Shown here piece after piece: positions 20,823 to 33,040 of a stretch of DNA of 64,000 nucleotides. The DNA is from Macrotis lagotis. Taxonomy: Eukaryota; Chordata; Mammalia; Peramelemorphia; Peramelidae. Each line of letters starts with the position of its first letter. The stretch's first letter is position 1. The position numbers and the translations under genes were made by a program. The stretch spans positions 15,919,927 through 15,983,926 of the forward strand of contig NC_133658.1 in the NCBI RefSeq assembly GCF_037893015.1, written 5' to 3'. Under the pieces are notes generated by a model that saw only the letters and a list, made by a program, of their open reading frames with translations, was not told the origin of the DNA and ran no database searches.

Positions 20823-21251
20823 AATACTGAAAAACACATTTCCTCTTTGGCAGCAAAGTTGTGGGAAATAAATGATAGATATGAAGAATCTTAGATTCTA
20901 AGTCATCTATAAACTTTAACTTTGTTGTTGAATATGAGATTATTAGTAAACAACTTAAGAATTTTTTAGAAAAATGAATTCATATTGACTTTGAGATTCT
21001 TGCTGTATAATTAAAAATGGCTACTTATTTAAATGAGCTATTAACATTTTAACCTGGGATAAAGATGAATAAAATACTTTGCATGTTCTACCAGTGTAAG
21101 CCAAAGGCCATCATGAGAACAAAAGAATCTAAAGAACATCTAGTAGCAAATGTGTGATCCACCCTCCAAGTAAAACATTAGGGCCAACAAAGGAAATGCA
21201 GGTATAGAATATAAAACATTAAAAACAAAAGCTTATCAAAACTAATGGAAT
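20823..21251. other. No feature seen
   Basis: AT-rich unique-looking sequence with no frame or repeat of note. Confidence 0.4.
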
Positions 21252-21405
21252 TGTGGTGACTAGGTGGCACAGTGGATAGAGCAACAGCCCTGGAGTCAGG
21301 AGTGCCTGGGTTCAAATCTGGCCTCAGACATTTAATAATGACCTAGCTGTGTGGCATTGGGCAAGCCACTTAACCCCATTGCCTTGCAAAAATCTAAAAA
21401 AAAAG
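21252..21405 (+). mobile_element. tRNA-derived marsupial SINE (~150 bp type)
   Basis: Near-consensus: ctaggtggcacagtggatag (A box), gggttcaaatctgg (B box), agccacttaaccccattgcc and an A-rich tail. Confidence 0.95.
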
Positions 21406-21549
21406 AGTGGAATACTATGAGCACTATCACTTTATATTATAGACAGAACCAGTGGAATGGAAAGCAATATACCATAGCGGATCACACAATAAATGATCTC
21501 ATTATACTTTTTATTGACTCTGTCTAAAATTGACATCTATATATAACAA

Positions 21550-21636
21550 CATATAGAGTTATTGTTCTATAATATAAATTATGCATAATATTTATAATTA
21601 GCTAGTATAAGTAATAACTCTATATATAACTAGGCA
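21550..21636. repeat. AT-rich inverted repeat
   Basis: atatagagttatt on the left pairs with aataactctatat on the right, separated by an AT-rich loop of about 45 bases. It could form a hairpin. It may be a MITE remnant or a chance product of low-complexity sequence. Confidence 0.55.
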
Positions 21637-21956
21637 TTTCTTTTGATAAAACAGAGCATTACTTATAGGTTCTTTTCCAATAATGTGTCCACCTACACAT
21701 AGATCAAAACCATAGAAGATTCCTTGAAAGATGCAATATCAGAAGTAATGTTATATGATGACGACTTATTGATAATTAAATAAGAGCTAAAAGAGCAAGA
21801 TACATGCTTATCAGATATACTCACCACTGCCATGGAGGACATCCAGTTTAAAGTTCAACTATAGGATTTCCCTATTCCTCATTAAGTCCATCAAATAATC
21901 CTGTTTGCAGATGGCAGGATGATGATGCCTCCAGAGAGAGATATTGTGATGGGATA

Positions 21957-22267
21957 TTTTTTTCCCCTTCAGTCTGGAAGAAGACCATGACATCAGGGAG
22001 GTGATACCATGACAAGTCCAAGAATTGGATTTGAGTAGAGGGGGGGGAGGATATTGTACTAAGTCCCCAGCCTTACTTCCTTCTCCAGAGTCATCTGAGT
22101 CCAGTGACCAGATATGAATCAGGATGACTGGGGATGGTTCTGGATACAGGACAATCAGGGATAAGTGACACGCCCAAGAGCAAACAGCTATTGAGTATCA
22201 AGTGTCTGAGGCTGGACTCACACTCATGTCCTTCTGAGTCCAAGGTCAGTGTTCTATCCAGCTGCCC
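21957..22267 (-). mobile_element. Longer marsupial SINE, near full length
   Basis: Antisense: aagaccatgacatcagggag, gattggatttgagtagagg-like region, agagtcatctgagtccagtg, and head gttctatccagctgccc. Confidence 0.9.
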
Positions 22268-22657
22268 TTTCCACTCAAAAGCAATATGACCACTCAAGAG
22301 TTTGAAGAATAAGGTTTTGTCAGGATTATAATAGGAAAAAAAAAAACATTAGTTGGATTGTCTCTCTTGGCAACATGTGTGCTAGTATCCAATGCAAATA
22401 CTCACTGATATTGGATTACTTGAATCCAGAATTACCCAGGGATAGGAGGGGCTGCTAGATTGCTTTTTGAGAACTGAAAAAGGCATTTTATGCATGTACT
22501 GTTAGCTCTTCTTGAAATGTTGGTCCATATTTTAATGCCAGTCATTTAGAATGCTGTAAGTGGGAACACGTATGGGAACAAGTCAAGAAATAGTCTCTTA
22601 GTGACTAAAAATGGCTATGAGAGGTTAAAATAGAGAGACGAATGGCATATATAATGG

Positions 22658-22660
<3 letters not shown>

Positions 22661-22707
<47 letters not shown>

Positions 22708-22715
22708 CATATATA
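22661..22715. repeat. (AT)n microsatellite
   Basis: About 20 AT units followed by an impure TATA stretch. Confidence 0.95.
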
Positions 22716-22769
22716 AAGAAAAGTGAAGACAAACTGAAGGAAAGGATGAAGGGAAAGTACTATGAAACA

Positions 22770-22965
22770 CTGGAAAGATCACTGATTCAGGAGTGAGGAA
22801 AAAGATTCAAACTCTACCCTTTAAACTTTCCACTTGTCTAAATTTTAATGATTCACTTCATCTCTCCAGGACTCAGTTTTCTCCTCTGTATCATGAGGAG
22901 GTGGATATAGACACCAAAGATCCCTTTCCATTTCTAAAGTCATTAGTCTATGATCTTTTAATAAC
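22770..22965 (+). mobile_element. MIR-type core-SINE
   Basis: Degenerate head (tcactgattcaggagtgagg, gattcaaactctaccc), then cactcagttttctcctct-like core and gatccctttccatttctaaa tail. Confidence 0.65.
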
Positions 22966-23319
22966 TTAGTTAAAAAAAAATTTACCAAATCAGTAAAAAA
23001 AATAATTACCACTAAATACAAAGCACTGTGTGAAGGACTTTGTATACACAAATAGAAAAGTAAGATAGTGAAGTTATGTAGTGGAGATAGTGTTGCTGCT
23101 AGGGAAATGGAAAGATGCCAAGGTCCATAGAGCATCGACAATAAGTCATCCCCTCTCTTTCTAATGGCCAATCAACTGCAGTGGGTGCTAAGTAAATGAT
23201 TACTTCCTTTGTTCCCTCTCAATGAATGACTTGGGTCATTGCAATATGTTTCCAAAGTTTGATTACAGCTATCTTTTGTATTGGTTCTTTTGGTTTTTAC
23301 ACAAAACTTTACATATATG

Positions 23320-23500
23320 ATGTCTTTGGATCTTTTTAGCACTTCAGTGAGGGAACTGTTATTATTTTCATTTTATAAATGAGGAAACTGAGGCTGACTT
23401 TGGTCAAGTTACTTGACTGGGACAAAAAGTACAATTAGGCCTTTGAAACAGATTTAGAACTTGAGTCTTCCTGACTCAAAGTCTGACTTTCTCATATCCT
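23320..23500 (-). mobile_element. MIR-type core-SINE
   Basis: Antisense core ataaatgaggaaactgaggc followed by a diverged head. Confidence 0.75.
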
Positions 23501-23671
23501 TATTAGGGAATATTGATGCTATTGGAGGTCTCCACTTAGCCCTGAGGCTCAGACAGTGAAGTTGTAGGCTCTTCACAAAGTATCAAGGAGTTAGGTAAGT
23601 ACAAAAAGAGAGATGAGCAGCAAACACAACTTTGAGCAATTTGGATCCCTCTGAGCCCAAATGCTTTTGAT

Positions 23672-23850
23672 GTTGTGTTTTTCCTTCTCAAAGTAGACTA
23701 TGAGACCAAGGAGGTAATGCCAAGACAAGCACATGAAGTGGCTTTGAGTGAGGGAGGTTGTGCTAAGCCACCAGCCTCATTTTTTCCTTCAGAGTCATAT
23801 ATGAATCAGGATGGCTGGAGGCGGCCCTGACTTGGAAGCAACTAGGGGGT
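23672..23850 (-). mobile_element. Longer marsupial SINE, 3' half
   Basis: Antisense: ccttctcaaagtagactatg, tgaagtggctttgagtgagg and atatgaatcaggatggctgg. Confidence 0.8.
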
Positions 23851-24224
23851 TCACCTATCTACTGCTTGTCTCCCAGATAGTGATGGATACCTGGCTCTAA
23901 CTCTCACACATTCCTAGACGTGATTTCTCAAGAATTTATCCTCAAAAAAACAATTAAAACTAAAGAAGGACTTTGTTAATAAACTGGTTTGAAACTGAGG
24001 ATGACTTACCAACATAGCACATGAAGAGCCAACTCTTAAAACAGGCACCTGAGAGTCTATTTGAGTTTAAAGTTCCTGCAGAGAGTACATTTTTTCACTA
24101 GAGGGAGCTCAGAAACCATTCACTGATATTGCCAGCAGAGCTGTGACCAGGTCTGGCCCACATGATTTCATTTTTTACAGAAGCAGGGCTCATAGACATT
24201 GACATTATTTCCAGTCATAAAAGA

Positions 24225-24515
24225 GTAAAAGGAAGGAAAGACAGACAGAAGGATGCATGGACAGAAATAGAAAGAGACAGAGAGGAAGAGACTAAAAGGG
24301 GCAACCAGAGACAGAGAGTCATATAGAAATGGAGATAAAGTCAGCAATAGACACAGAGACAATGAAAAAGAGGTGGACAGAGACAGAGATATCTCTACAC
24401 ATAGAGAAAAAAAGAGAGAAATACAAAGGAAAAGAGATGCAATCAGAGACAAGAGTCAGTCAGAAACTAACAAAAAGAAAGACAGAGAGTGAGGAACAGA
24501 TAGAAATATACAGAA
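24225..24515. repeat. Purine-rich (AGAC/AGAG) degenerate repeat
   Basis: About 290 bases of AGACAGA and AAAGAGA-like units. The frames on both strands here (Ser/Leu-rich minus strand, Lys/Glu-rich plus strand) are compositional artefacts. Confidence 0.9.
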
Positions 24516-24654
24516 ACTGAGAAAGAAAATGGCCCAGGTTTGGGGAAGATAGGGATATAATGAGTATATCATTGACTTTGGTATTGGAAGAACTGGATCA
24601 TAATTCTGACATTTATCATTTGCGGGATACATGGAGAAAAAATGAAATCAAGGG

Positions 24655-24775
24655 ATTGATGCAGCAGCAAGGCACTTCAAAGCTCATCTAGTCCAACGAT
24701 CTTCTTTAACATATTTGTAAACTGAGGTCTAGAGTTGTTAAGTGACTTATCTAAGGTTATAGAAGCTACTCTGTG
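24655..24775 (-). mobile_element. MIR-type core-SINE remnant
   Basis: agctcatctagtccaacgat, then gttaagtgacttatctaagg. Confidence 0.5.
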
Positions 24776-24779
24776 CCAT

Positions 24780-25635
24780 AATTTCCTCATTCGTAAAAAA
24801 TGTGGTTCCCTCAATTCTGTCAATGACATAAGCATTTGAGTTCCATCTAACAAGGGCATTTCTGCCTTCCAGAATCTTAAATTCTGTTTGGTGGGAACTA
24901 ACTTATATATAAATCAATTGATATAAATTATATCAAAAGAATAGGCAAGAATAGAAAAATAATGTGGGAAACATCAGAAATTGAAGAAACTAGGGAAATT
25001 CTGTGGTAGTTGGTCTGAGGTTTGAAGAAAGGATATAATTTACAAAAAAAGAGGTTTTTTTTTAAAGGGAGATATTCATGGTATGTGGGATAATTTGGGT
25101 AAAGTTTCAGAGGAAGGAGATGAAGTATATGGAGAACGAATGTCTGGGGAGGAGTGGGAAGCAGAAGAAAAATACTTGTACTTACCTTCCTCTTACAGAG
25201 GAAGCCTGGAAAAAGGGCTTTGTAAACATTAAAAAGCCATACTAACATGAGCTGATATGATCAAAAGAAAAATTACATTAAAATTCTTTGAGAAGTAGGA
25301 AAATGATCTCTATTATAAGCTTCTGTCAATCCCCCAAAGGCAAAAAGAAAAATGAAAACTGTTCTTGATTAATTACTAATTTTCACGTATTCATTGAGTC
25401 CTGTTTTCAGGGCTGTTTTTCAAAGCCTTTCCCCCTCCAGGTGTCCATAATTTATTTAAATACAAATTGTAAATAAGATACTAGAATGGTCAACACATTT
25501 TAATTAAAAGACCTGAGTTTGAATCTCCACTCCAGTATTTTTGATTTACATACCTGTTTTGGAAGCTTTTAAAAAATCTCTTCTAAATCTACTATTTCCA
25601 TCTTCTGGTATTTTTTAAGCCTTAAGCCCCCTTCT
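24780..25635. other. No gene or named repeat seen
   Basis: AT-rich. The 106-codon minus-strand frame 25248-24928 is Leu/Phe/Pro-rich and matches nothing I recognise. Confidence 0.35.
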
Positions 25636-25639
25636 GATG

Positions 25640-27555
25640 CGATTTCATCTCTGATCATGTCTTCCAATCCTGTTTTCAACATCTCTCATATCTCTCTATC
25701 CTCATCTCACTGGTCCGTGCAGTAGATAATCACAATGCTCCTTTCCTCAATGGAATACCCTGTTTTGCCATTCAATTATTTTCTTCTCTCTGGGATGATT
25801 CATTGGTACCCTCTACTTATTATAACTGAGAAAGCATTTTTCTCATACTTTACTGAAAAAAATGAGGTCATTCCTTGATATCACCCTTCACATCATTTCT
25901 TCTTTTATCCTCATCTTTGAAGAAGAGCCTTTTTTTCCAAATCAAAGCCAACATATCATAATGAAATTCCAAACCTGTTGTCTTGTCCATTTGCCAAAAT
26001 GTTCCTGAATATCATCTCCAATGACTCTTTAATCATCCATTTTCACCAGTGTGTTTCCTCCTCTGATGTTTACAAACATGTCTCTCCTCATACTTAAAAA
26101 CCCATTTCTAGATCTTACCATCTAGATGGAACATCATCTTCTCTCTTTCTCAGGTGAAATCCTTGAAGTCTTCTGTATGCAGTGTCTCCATGTCATCTTA
26201 TCTCTTGTTAATATTCTGTGCCATGGCTTCTAACTTAACAGAAACATGTTTTTCCATAGTTACCAATGATCTCTTAATAAAGCATAAGTATTTCAACATT
26301 CTGTTCATGCTTCAGTCTATTTGAGTATGTAGCATTTGACACTGTTAACCACACTCACCTCTTAAAGATATTTTCATGTCAATGCTGTATTTTGGTCCTT
26401 ATGTTATCATAAGGCTATGCCTTAGACTCTTTTGATGGTTCTCAGCTCATGTTAAACCCACCAAATGTTAGTATCACCTAAATCTCTGGTGTGGATATTC
26501 TCTTTTCCTTGCCCATATTTTCTGAAGTAATTTCCATCAATTTCCAATGATTCGATTATCATCTCTAGACAGATGACTTCCAATTATATATTCAGCCTTA
26601 TTTGGTCTCCCGAGGTTCAATCTGGTATCATCGTCTATGAGACATCAACAATTGGAAAAACTGAAAACATTTCAAAAACAAATGTCTAAGGTAGGATTCT
26701 ATAAATTGACTCCTTTACTGAACTTCCTTAATTCTCTTGAATTCTAGTCCCCCAGGCTTGAATCTTGGTGTAATTCTCATTTTCATTCTTCTTGTATATT
26801 CAGTATGTTGGCAAGTCTCATTATTTCTTTCTTTATAACATGTCATACAAATACACTCCTATCCATTCCTATAGGCACTCTCTTAGTTTAATCCCACACA
26901 GCCTCTTGCTAGACTATTGATATAGTGTACTAATTACTTCTCCTGTCATAGCCTTCTCTAGTCTCTAATCTATCTTCTGCACATCCACAATAATAATTTT
27001 CCTAAATTACAGGTTTGATCATGTTTTTCCCTGTTCAGTAACTCCCAGGGTCTCCTATTACCTTTAAAGGTCATAAATAAATGTCCTTGGTTTTACATTT
27101 AAATATTTTCAGAACCTAGTCTTTTCTTACTTTCCCAGGCTTCATACAATCTCCATTCCTCTAGCTTCCAATGATGGAACTCTACCTGTCAATACACTGT
27201 CCTGAACATTCCATTATTATGTTTTAAAGTACATGACCAGAATATTTGCATCACAATTGCTTTTCTCTTTCACATCTTGGAACTTCTGATTTCTTTTAAT
27301 CCATAAAATAAAATTCTACATAGATTAGTTTCTGAGACCCTCAGCAGCTAATTCATATGCTCATAAAAATGCCCTATTATTAATTCTGCATATATTTTAT
27401 ATGTATGTTATACATTTGTTCATGTTGTTACATTCATAGCATGCAAACTCTTTGAAGGAGAGTCCATTTGACTTTTGTCATTGTGTCCCCTCCCTTGGCA
27501 GAGTGTTTGATTCATAGTAGACATGCATAACAAATGTTTGTTCATTGGTCAATTG
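25640..27555 (+). mobile_element. L2 LINE, long copy across reverse transcriptase to 3' end
   Basis: Landmarks occur in L2 order over 1.9 kb. ctccaatgactctttaatca and aacccatttctagatcttac mark the finger region. gttaccaatgatctcttaat and atttgacactgttaaccaca mark the RT domain. A diverged catalytic-region match follows (cattatcatctctagacaga), then ggcttgaatcttggtgtaat, gtttgatcatgtttttccct, and the terminal gtgtttgattcatagtagac with the tail. All frames are disrupted by stops. This is the longest L2 in the window and an old fossil. Confidence 0.75.
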
Positions 27556-28154
27556 AATATTATGTTTTGTCTTGCCCATAAGTAGATGCCCTGTGTTGAA
27601 CTTTGTATAGATCTGAGAAAAAGTTAAAGCAAATGGACAGTCATGGATATGATTTGATCTGCATTGATGAGAGAGAATGTTCAATCAGTGAAATTTCAGA
27701 TCCATTTGTGTATTTTACATAAAGGTAGCTTTCGCTTTTTGGTTACTGCATAGCATTATCACATAGTATTAGTGATATTATAGAACACATGGACCCCCAG
27801 ATCTTTTACAGATGGGCTGCTGAATACTCATATTTTCATCACTTGAATTTATATATTGATAATTTTAATCCAAATATAACCTTACATATCTCTTTTTTGT
27901 TATATTCTTTTCATTTATCCTTTTGAAATTTCTCTCTCCATGTATAGTCTCCCAGTCTTTCAGTAGCCTGGAGCTCAGTGGACCCCGAGCTCTCACATCC
28001 AGGTCCCATCACCATGGAAACTATCTACTACGATTAGTCTCCCTCTCTCCTATTATCCAAAAAATGAAAGCGAGATTCCCTTGGAGTTAGATTGCCCACC
28101 CTGCCAGAACTATAGCCATAGCTGACTGTCTTCCTTACTTTCACCTCCTACCTC

Positions 28155-28187
28155 CCCACACACACACACAGACACACACACACACAG

Positions 28188-28238
<51 letters not shown>

Positions 28239-28240
28239 CC
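28155..28240. repeat. (CA)n microsatellite, interrupted
   Basis: CA units with a few GACA and AAAC interruptions. Confidence 0.95.
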
Positions 28241-28529
28241 TGAGACTTAAGAGAGTTTTTCCAGGTATAGGAATTCATTTATAATAGGGATGATAGGTAT
28301 AACATATGTTTAGAACACATCTGGTGACACGTATTCTCATTTTATTTTAAAAAGTGTTTTATACTCAATTATACTTCATTAAACCTTTGTCATGAGATGA
28401 CCAAAAAAAATGGCACCAAGGTATGCAACAGCTCTGAAATGTCTTCTGTGAGCCCTTTAAGGGTGGCAGACTTAATATTTATTTTACATGTTCTTAAGGA
28501 TCAAGCATTTTGACCTGCCATTGTATGAA

Positions 28530-28745
28530 GGTGGAATGGCTGATTAGCTATAGAATCAGCTTGGAGTCAGAAGGATGTCTTTCCCCCGATAGCCCACTCA
28601 CTATGTGACTCTGGGTAACTTACTGACCTTCTCAGAACCCCAATACAAATCCCTAGATGTATAAGCTCCTGAAGAGTTTCCAATGTGCACCAAAGAAGGG
28701 AATTTCTACACGAGGACTGCCTTATAATGGTAAAATCACAAATCT
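28530..28745 (+). mobile_element. THER1/MIR core-SINE
   Basis: gcttggagtcagaaggatgt, ctatgtgactctgggtaact and a tail with gaagggaatttctacacgag are in THER1 order. Confidence 0.6.
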
Positions 28746-28879
28746 GTAAATATCCAAAAGAAAACTCAAATAGATGAGATTATGTTCCAGGTTAGAAACT
28801 AGAAAAAAATGTATAACTCTAATAACTAAGTTTCAAACTCATTTAACTTTCCCATCGCATGTAATATTTTAGCTTCAGA

Positions 28880-29300
28880 ACATCTCTTAAGACCTATTCA
28901 GTCTGAAACAACTTAGCAGAGGTGCCGCAATGGACCTGAGCCTCAAAATTTTAATTTATATATTTTGTTGCTGCTGTTAAACTTGGCTAGAATAAAATGC
29001 AGCTGATATGGAATTATTATTTTCTGAATCTCAGTAGGCAGCTGAAGCCTTGGAAATGTTTTGATATTTCAGAACTTCCTTAGTTTGAATGGCAATCAGC
29101 TCCTGAGCATAAGAAGATGATGGAGTTAAACAGTAGGATAGTTGCCTTGGGGAATGATTTGGCAGCTTAAGACAGCCGCAAAGGCTATATATAGATCCTA
29201 CTCCAGGATGCGTGAGTCATTACTTCTGATTTGTCTCAAAAGCATGGCACCGATTCTCCCATGAGCTCGATACAATCAGTTCAGTTTTAGACCAACGTAG
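28880..29300. promoter_or_regulatory. Candidate unique regulatory block
   Basis: Non-repetitive stretch with a TATA-like ctatatatag at about 29185, an AP-1-like gtgagtcatt at about 29213 and TAAACTTGGC/GCAGCTG motifs upstream. No convincing first exon follows. A promoter or enhancer is only suggested by these motifs. Confidence 0.2.
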
Positions 29301-29574
29301 GAGGCACTGGAAGGAGGTGGAGCGGAGGGCTGAAGAGGCCAAACCTGCCAAGCAACAAGATGATGTTGTTGGCTGCTGCATATCATTCCTGGGCTATTCA
29401 AAAGCGAATAAAGTGCAATGGAGTTGGGGTAAGGTCAAAAAGGCATAAATTTTATGGAGCAGAAAAATGGAGAGAGCAGAGAGGTTGAAGAGAGTGTTAG
29501 CTATAGCTATAGCATTAGCCAGATTGTCTGTCCAACAAGAATTAAAAGCAGGACCTACATCTGCTATTTATTCA

Positions 29575-29692
29575 CCTCCAAACTTGACTTGGTAAGGATT
29601 TGCCTTCTCTGGATCTCAGTTTCCTCACCTATAAAAGCAGGACGTTGAATGATGTAATGTTTGAGTTTCCTTTCTATCCTATGTAGCACCCT
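29575..29692 (+). mobile_element. MIR-type core-SINE, 3' part
   Basis: ctctggatctcagtttcctc, acctataaaagcaggac and agtttcctttctatcc. Confidence 0.65.
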
Positions 29693-29751
29693 GAAATTAG
29701 GGCTTTTTTGTCTATAAACACAATGCTTAGAACACAGGCATACAGATAACA

Positions 29752-29985
29752 ACAACAGTAATGCTAGCATTTTTATAAACCTCAGGTTTACAAAGTGCCC
29801 TACATATAACTCACTTGATTCTGACAACCTTGGAGGGCTGGTGCTATTAATACATTTTATTGATGGGAAACTGAGGCACAGAGTGGTGAAGTGACTTACC
29901 AAGATGACTCACACAACTTGGAAGTGTCTTTGATCTCTAAATCCAAGTCCTTCACTCTATCAATTGTGCCACCTAGCTTCCTAAA
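29752..29985 (-). mobile_element. MIR/THER1 core-SINE
   Basis: Antisense full-length: tttacaaagtgccctacata, gatgggaaactgaggcacag, gtgaagtgacttaccaagat and head tgtgccacctagcttcct. Confidence 0.85.
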
Positions 29986-30144
29986 CATGTTTCTTCAATA
30001 TAATGAGATTAATTCAGTGATCCAGACTCACCTCATATCTATTTGTTTTGTTTTTAATTCTGATAGATACATTTTGTTTTGGTGTCACCTTCATTTCAAT
30101 CAATCAATTGCCATCTACCCAGTCACAGTGTCTGGGAACACACA

Positions 30145-30180
30145 TAAACACACACACACGCACACACACACACACACAGA
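30145..30180. repeat. (CA)n microsatellite
   Basis: Short CA run with one CG interruption. Confidence 0.9.
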
Positions 30181-30224
30181 TACAACAACACACATACATA
30201 TACAAATAACAACAATCCTTACTA

Positions 30225-30480
30225 TCAAGCAGCTCCAACTCTAGTGAGGGAGACCACATTAAATAATTAGGTACAATCCCTATACTTGCAGGAAAAAAGG
30301 AAGGTAGTTTAAGAGGAGAAGGGATTAGTATCTAAGGGGACTGAGGAAAGATTCCCATAGAAGATTGACCTTCAGTTGAACCATGAAGGAAGCCAAGGAT
30401 TCTAAAAATCAAAGGGGACAAGGGAGAACATATTAGAGTAGGGGCATGGTCAATGTGAAGACAAAGCTCAGAGAGAGAAG
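30225..30480 (-). mobile_element. L2 LINE 3' fragment
   Basis: Antisense, diverged: caagcagctccaactctagt, then gattcccatagaagattgac and gaaccatgaaggaagccaag. Confidence 0.5.
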
Positions 30481-30499
30481 ACTCAAAGAAGAACAAGTG

Positions 30500-31260
30500 G
30501 AGCAACATAGCTACATCCTGGAGTTGATAGAAGTGAATCGACCATATTGGTCTTACTTTCCCAAATGCAGCTTGAAATATAAATTGAGAACCCAAAAGAT
30601 GTCTGACTACTTTTGTTGGAATACTCCTAGAAACATTCTAATATACTCAAGATTCTAGGAATACACCTCTACTATCATCATTCCTTGGTCTCCATCTCAT
30701 ATGACCTCCAGGCTAATCAATCAGCAGCTATCAACTAGCTTTTTGAAAGTGATATTTACAAATAAGAAATGGCTAGAACGTAACAACAGATATTTCCCCC
30801 AAATGAATGAGGGGATAATCCAGGATATGATTAAATACACACTGTCCCAGGAGAAAGAAGAAAGTTAATTGTAAACTTATCAATGGTCATCAGACATACT
30901 TGTAGGACCTTCAAAATTTCTAGACTTGGAAGTCATTTTCTACCTTCACAGATTTCCACTAAGTTCATTTTTGGAAGAGAAAACTTATTATATTTGACAA
31001 ATTACTCCCTTGATCAGCTGAGCGAACCACTCCCAGATTATGCTATCTCAACTGCAAATGGATAATATTCTGTGGGATTGGGCCAAGAAGTCTCTCTGTT
31101 GTTGCTTCCGACTCTGGTCATCTCTCCTACCTACTTCAGTTGCTGAAATGACAATTCTTCTTTCTTATGACTTTTTGAAATTTGAAAGGATAAAATTTGG
31201 TCTATTCCAAATTAAACCAAATCAACCTAGGGAGTTATTAGTTGAGTAGTGAGGAAGCAG
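30500..31260. other. No gene or named repeat seen
   Basis: Three short plus-strand frames (30446, 30883 and 31040 starts) show no domain or exon signals. Confidence 0.35.
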
Positions 31261-31261
31261 A

Positions 31262-31437
31262 GGTTAAAAAGAAGTTCCTGCTCTCAAGGAAGTCACAATC
31301 TAAATGGGAGATAACATGTAAATGCCTATGTAAAAGTGTCTAGACATTAAAATGAATATTTTAAAGAAGAAAATCACTGGTAAAGTGGGTCAAGAAAGGC
31401 TTCCCAGAGAAGAAGGGGTTTTGATATTTATCATGAT
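31262..31437 (-). mobile_element. L2 LINE 3' fragment, left part
   Basis: Antisense: gttcctgctctcaaggaagt and agaaaggcttcccagagaag. It continues on the right at 31738 (gattttagctgatacttgaa). Confidence 0.65.
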
Positions 31438-31737
31438 ATTTGTCCTTCATTCTTGAAGAAGGCCAGGACATCAGGGAAGTGAGGCCATCACAAGCACATG
31501 AATTGGATTTGAGTAAGGTGGGGTTCCAATCTAGCTTTCTCTTTCAGGTCCCCCATCTGGATCCAGTGGCCAGATAGGAATCAGGATGACTGCAGATAAC
31601 CCTGGATGTGAGGGAATCAGGGTAAAGTGACTTGACCAAGGTCACACTACTAGTAAGTGTCAAATATCTGAGACTGGATTCAAACTCCTGTCCTCCCTGG
31701 ACTAGTGTGCTATCCACTGCACCGCCTAGTTGCTCTG
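31438..31737 (-). mobile_element. Longer marsupial SINE inserted in L2
   Basis: Antisense and full length: tgtccttcattcttgaagaa, aattggatttgagtaaggtg, agtggccagataggaatcag and head actgcaccgcctagttgctct. The flanks ggggttttga and ggggattttag-like could be a diverged target duplication. Confidence 0.9.
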
Positions 31738-31960
31738 CAGGGTGGGATTTTAGCTGATACTTGAAGGAAGCCAGGTTCTGAAAATGAAGAAAAAGAGTTC
31801 ATGCATGAGTAAGAGTCAATGTGAACTCATATAGTCAAGATTTGGATTATTTATTTCAAAGAAGTGCAAGGAAGCCAGTCAGTGTCCATGGATCACAAAG
31901 GATGTAGAGGAGAATAAGGCATAAGAAAAAATATCTAGGTATTCATTCATTTGAGATCAG
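31738..31960 (-). mobile_element. L2 LINE 3' fragment, right part
   Basis: Continues the L2 interrupted at 31437. Confidence 0.5.
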
Positions 31961-32139
31961 GCAAGAATAAATACTTCATAAATAGAATCACTTGGCTTCA
32001 GCACTTGTGGTAGTTTCAGTGGTGGGGACAGATGTGGAGCATCCAGATGTCCTTCTTATTACCTCCTCCCCTCACAAAAGTTCTCTTGCTGAAAACCAAA
32101 AAGGGGTTTAGAGTTCTGAGAAATGGACAAAGCTTCCAC

Positions 32140-32285
32140 AGATCTCTGGTATGAAATTAGGAAGACTTGAATCCAAAAACAATCTCTGCTACTAACTGTG
32201 TCACCCTAGGCAAATCAGTTGACCTCTGTTTGACTAAATTTCATTATCTGTAAAATAGGGATTACATATAAATTCCATTTTCAGA
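32140..32285 (+). mobile_element. MIR-type core-SINE
   Basis: gacttgaatccaaaaacaat, ctgtgtcaccctaggcaaat and tcattatctgtaaaataggg. Confidence 0.75.
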
Positions 32286-32289
32286 CACC

Positions 32290-32950
32290 ATTTGTCCAGT
32301 TGTTTGCTTTCCATCTATTTATTTCTCTTTTGAAGTTGCTTGGAGTCAATATAATGTAAGATCTTCATTGTTTATGTATTTCATCATTCATTTATTGGAA
32401 GTTTATCTACAATTTAGTAAACACTGCAAACATCTTAAAATTTTTCAGTATTATATTAGGTGAAAAGCCACAGTCACCTCTCACCATTAACTAAACTACC
32501 AACTTGTCCAGAGACAAAGGATCCATATTAGAACCATTCAGTACTCCATAAGTATGGTCAAAATCTCTCCAGAAATATCTTAAATAATATTACTGAATTT
32601 TTCAAATTTTTCTCAGCCCTTAAACAAGGCCTATAGTGAGAGTCTTCCTTTTGTAGACACTCAGTAGGTGACTTCAGGTTTTTCTGCCTTCAGAGCCTCC
32701 GAGATTCGAGTGGGTGCTCTTATGCTTTCCCCAACAAATCTCATCTGCAGGAGAAGAGTTAAACTTAAATCTTTCAAAATGTCTCTCCCAGATTCTTCTA
32801 CTTGACAGTTACGCCTCTTCTTTCCCAAGGAAAGGAGGTCTCTTAGGCATTTCTCCTCAGCTCAGTCTCTCTCTCCACTCATGACAGGTTATCACACCCA
32901 AGTGTCTTTTTCCTCTTTTCTTAAAAATAGATTAACAATACCCAAGGTCT
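32290..32950. other. No gene or named repeat seen
   Basis: Unique-looking sequence up to a purine-rich stretch. No frame above 60 codons. Confidence 0.4.
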
Positions 32951-32954
32951 CTGT

Positions 32955-33040
32955 TAGAGAGACTACAAACAGAAAGACAGAGACGCATAAGAGAGAAAGA
33001 AAAACAGACAGAGACTAAAAGAGAGAGATAAAGAAAGAGT
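32955..33040. repeat. Purine-rich (AGAGACAG) stretch
   Basis: Degenerate AGAGA/AGACA units. The adjoining L1 appears to have inserted at aaagaaagag. Confidence 0.85.
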
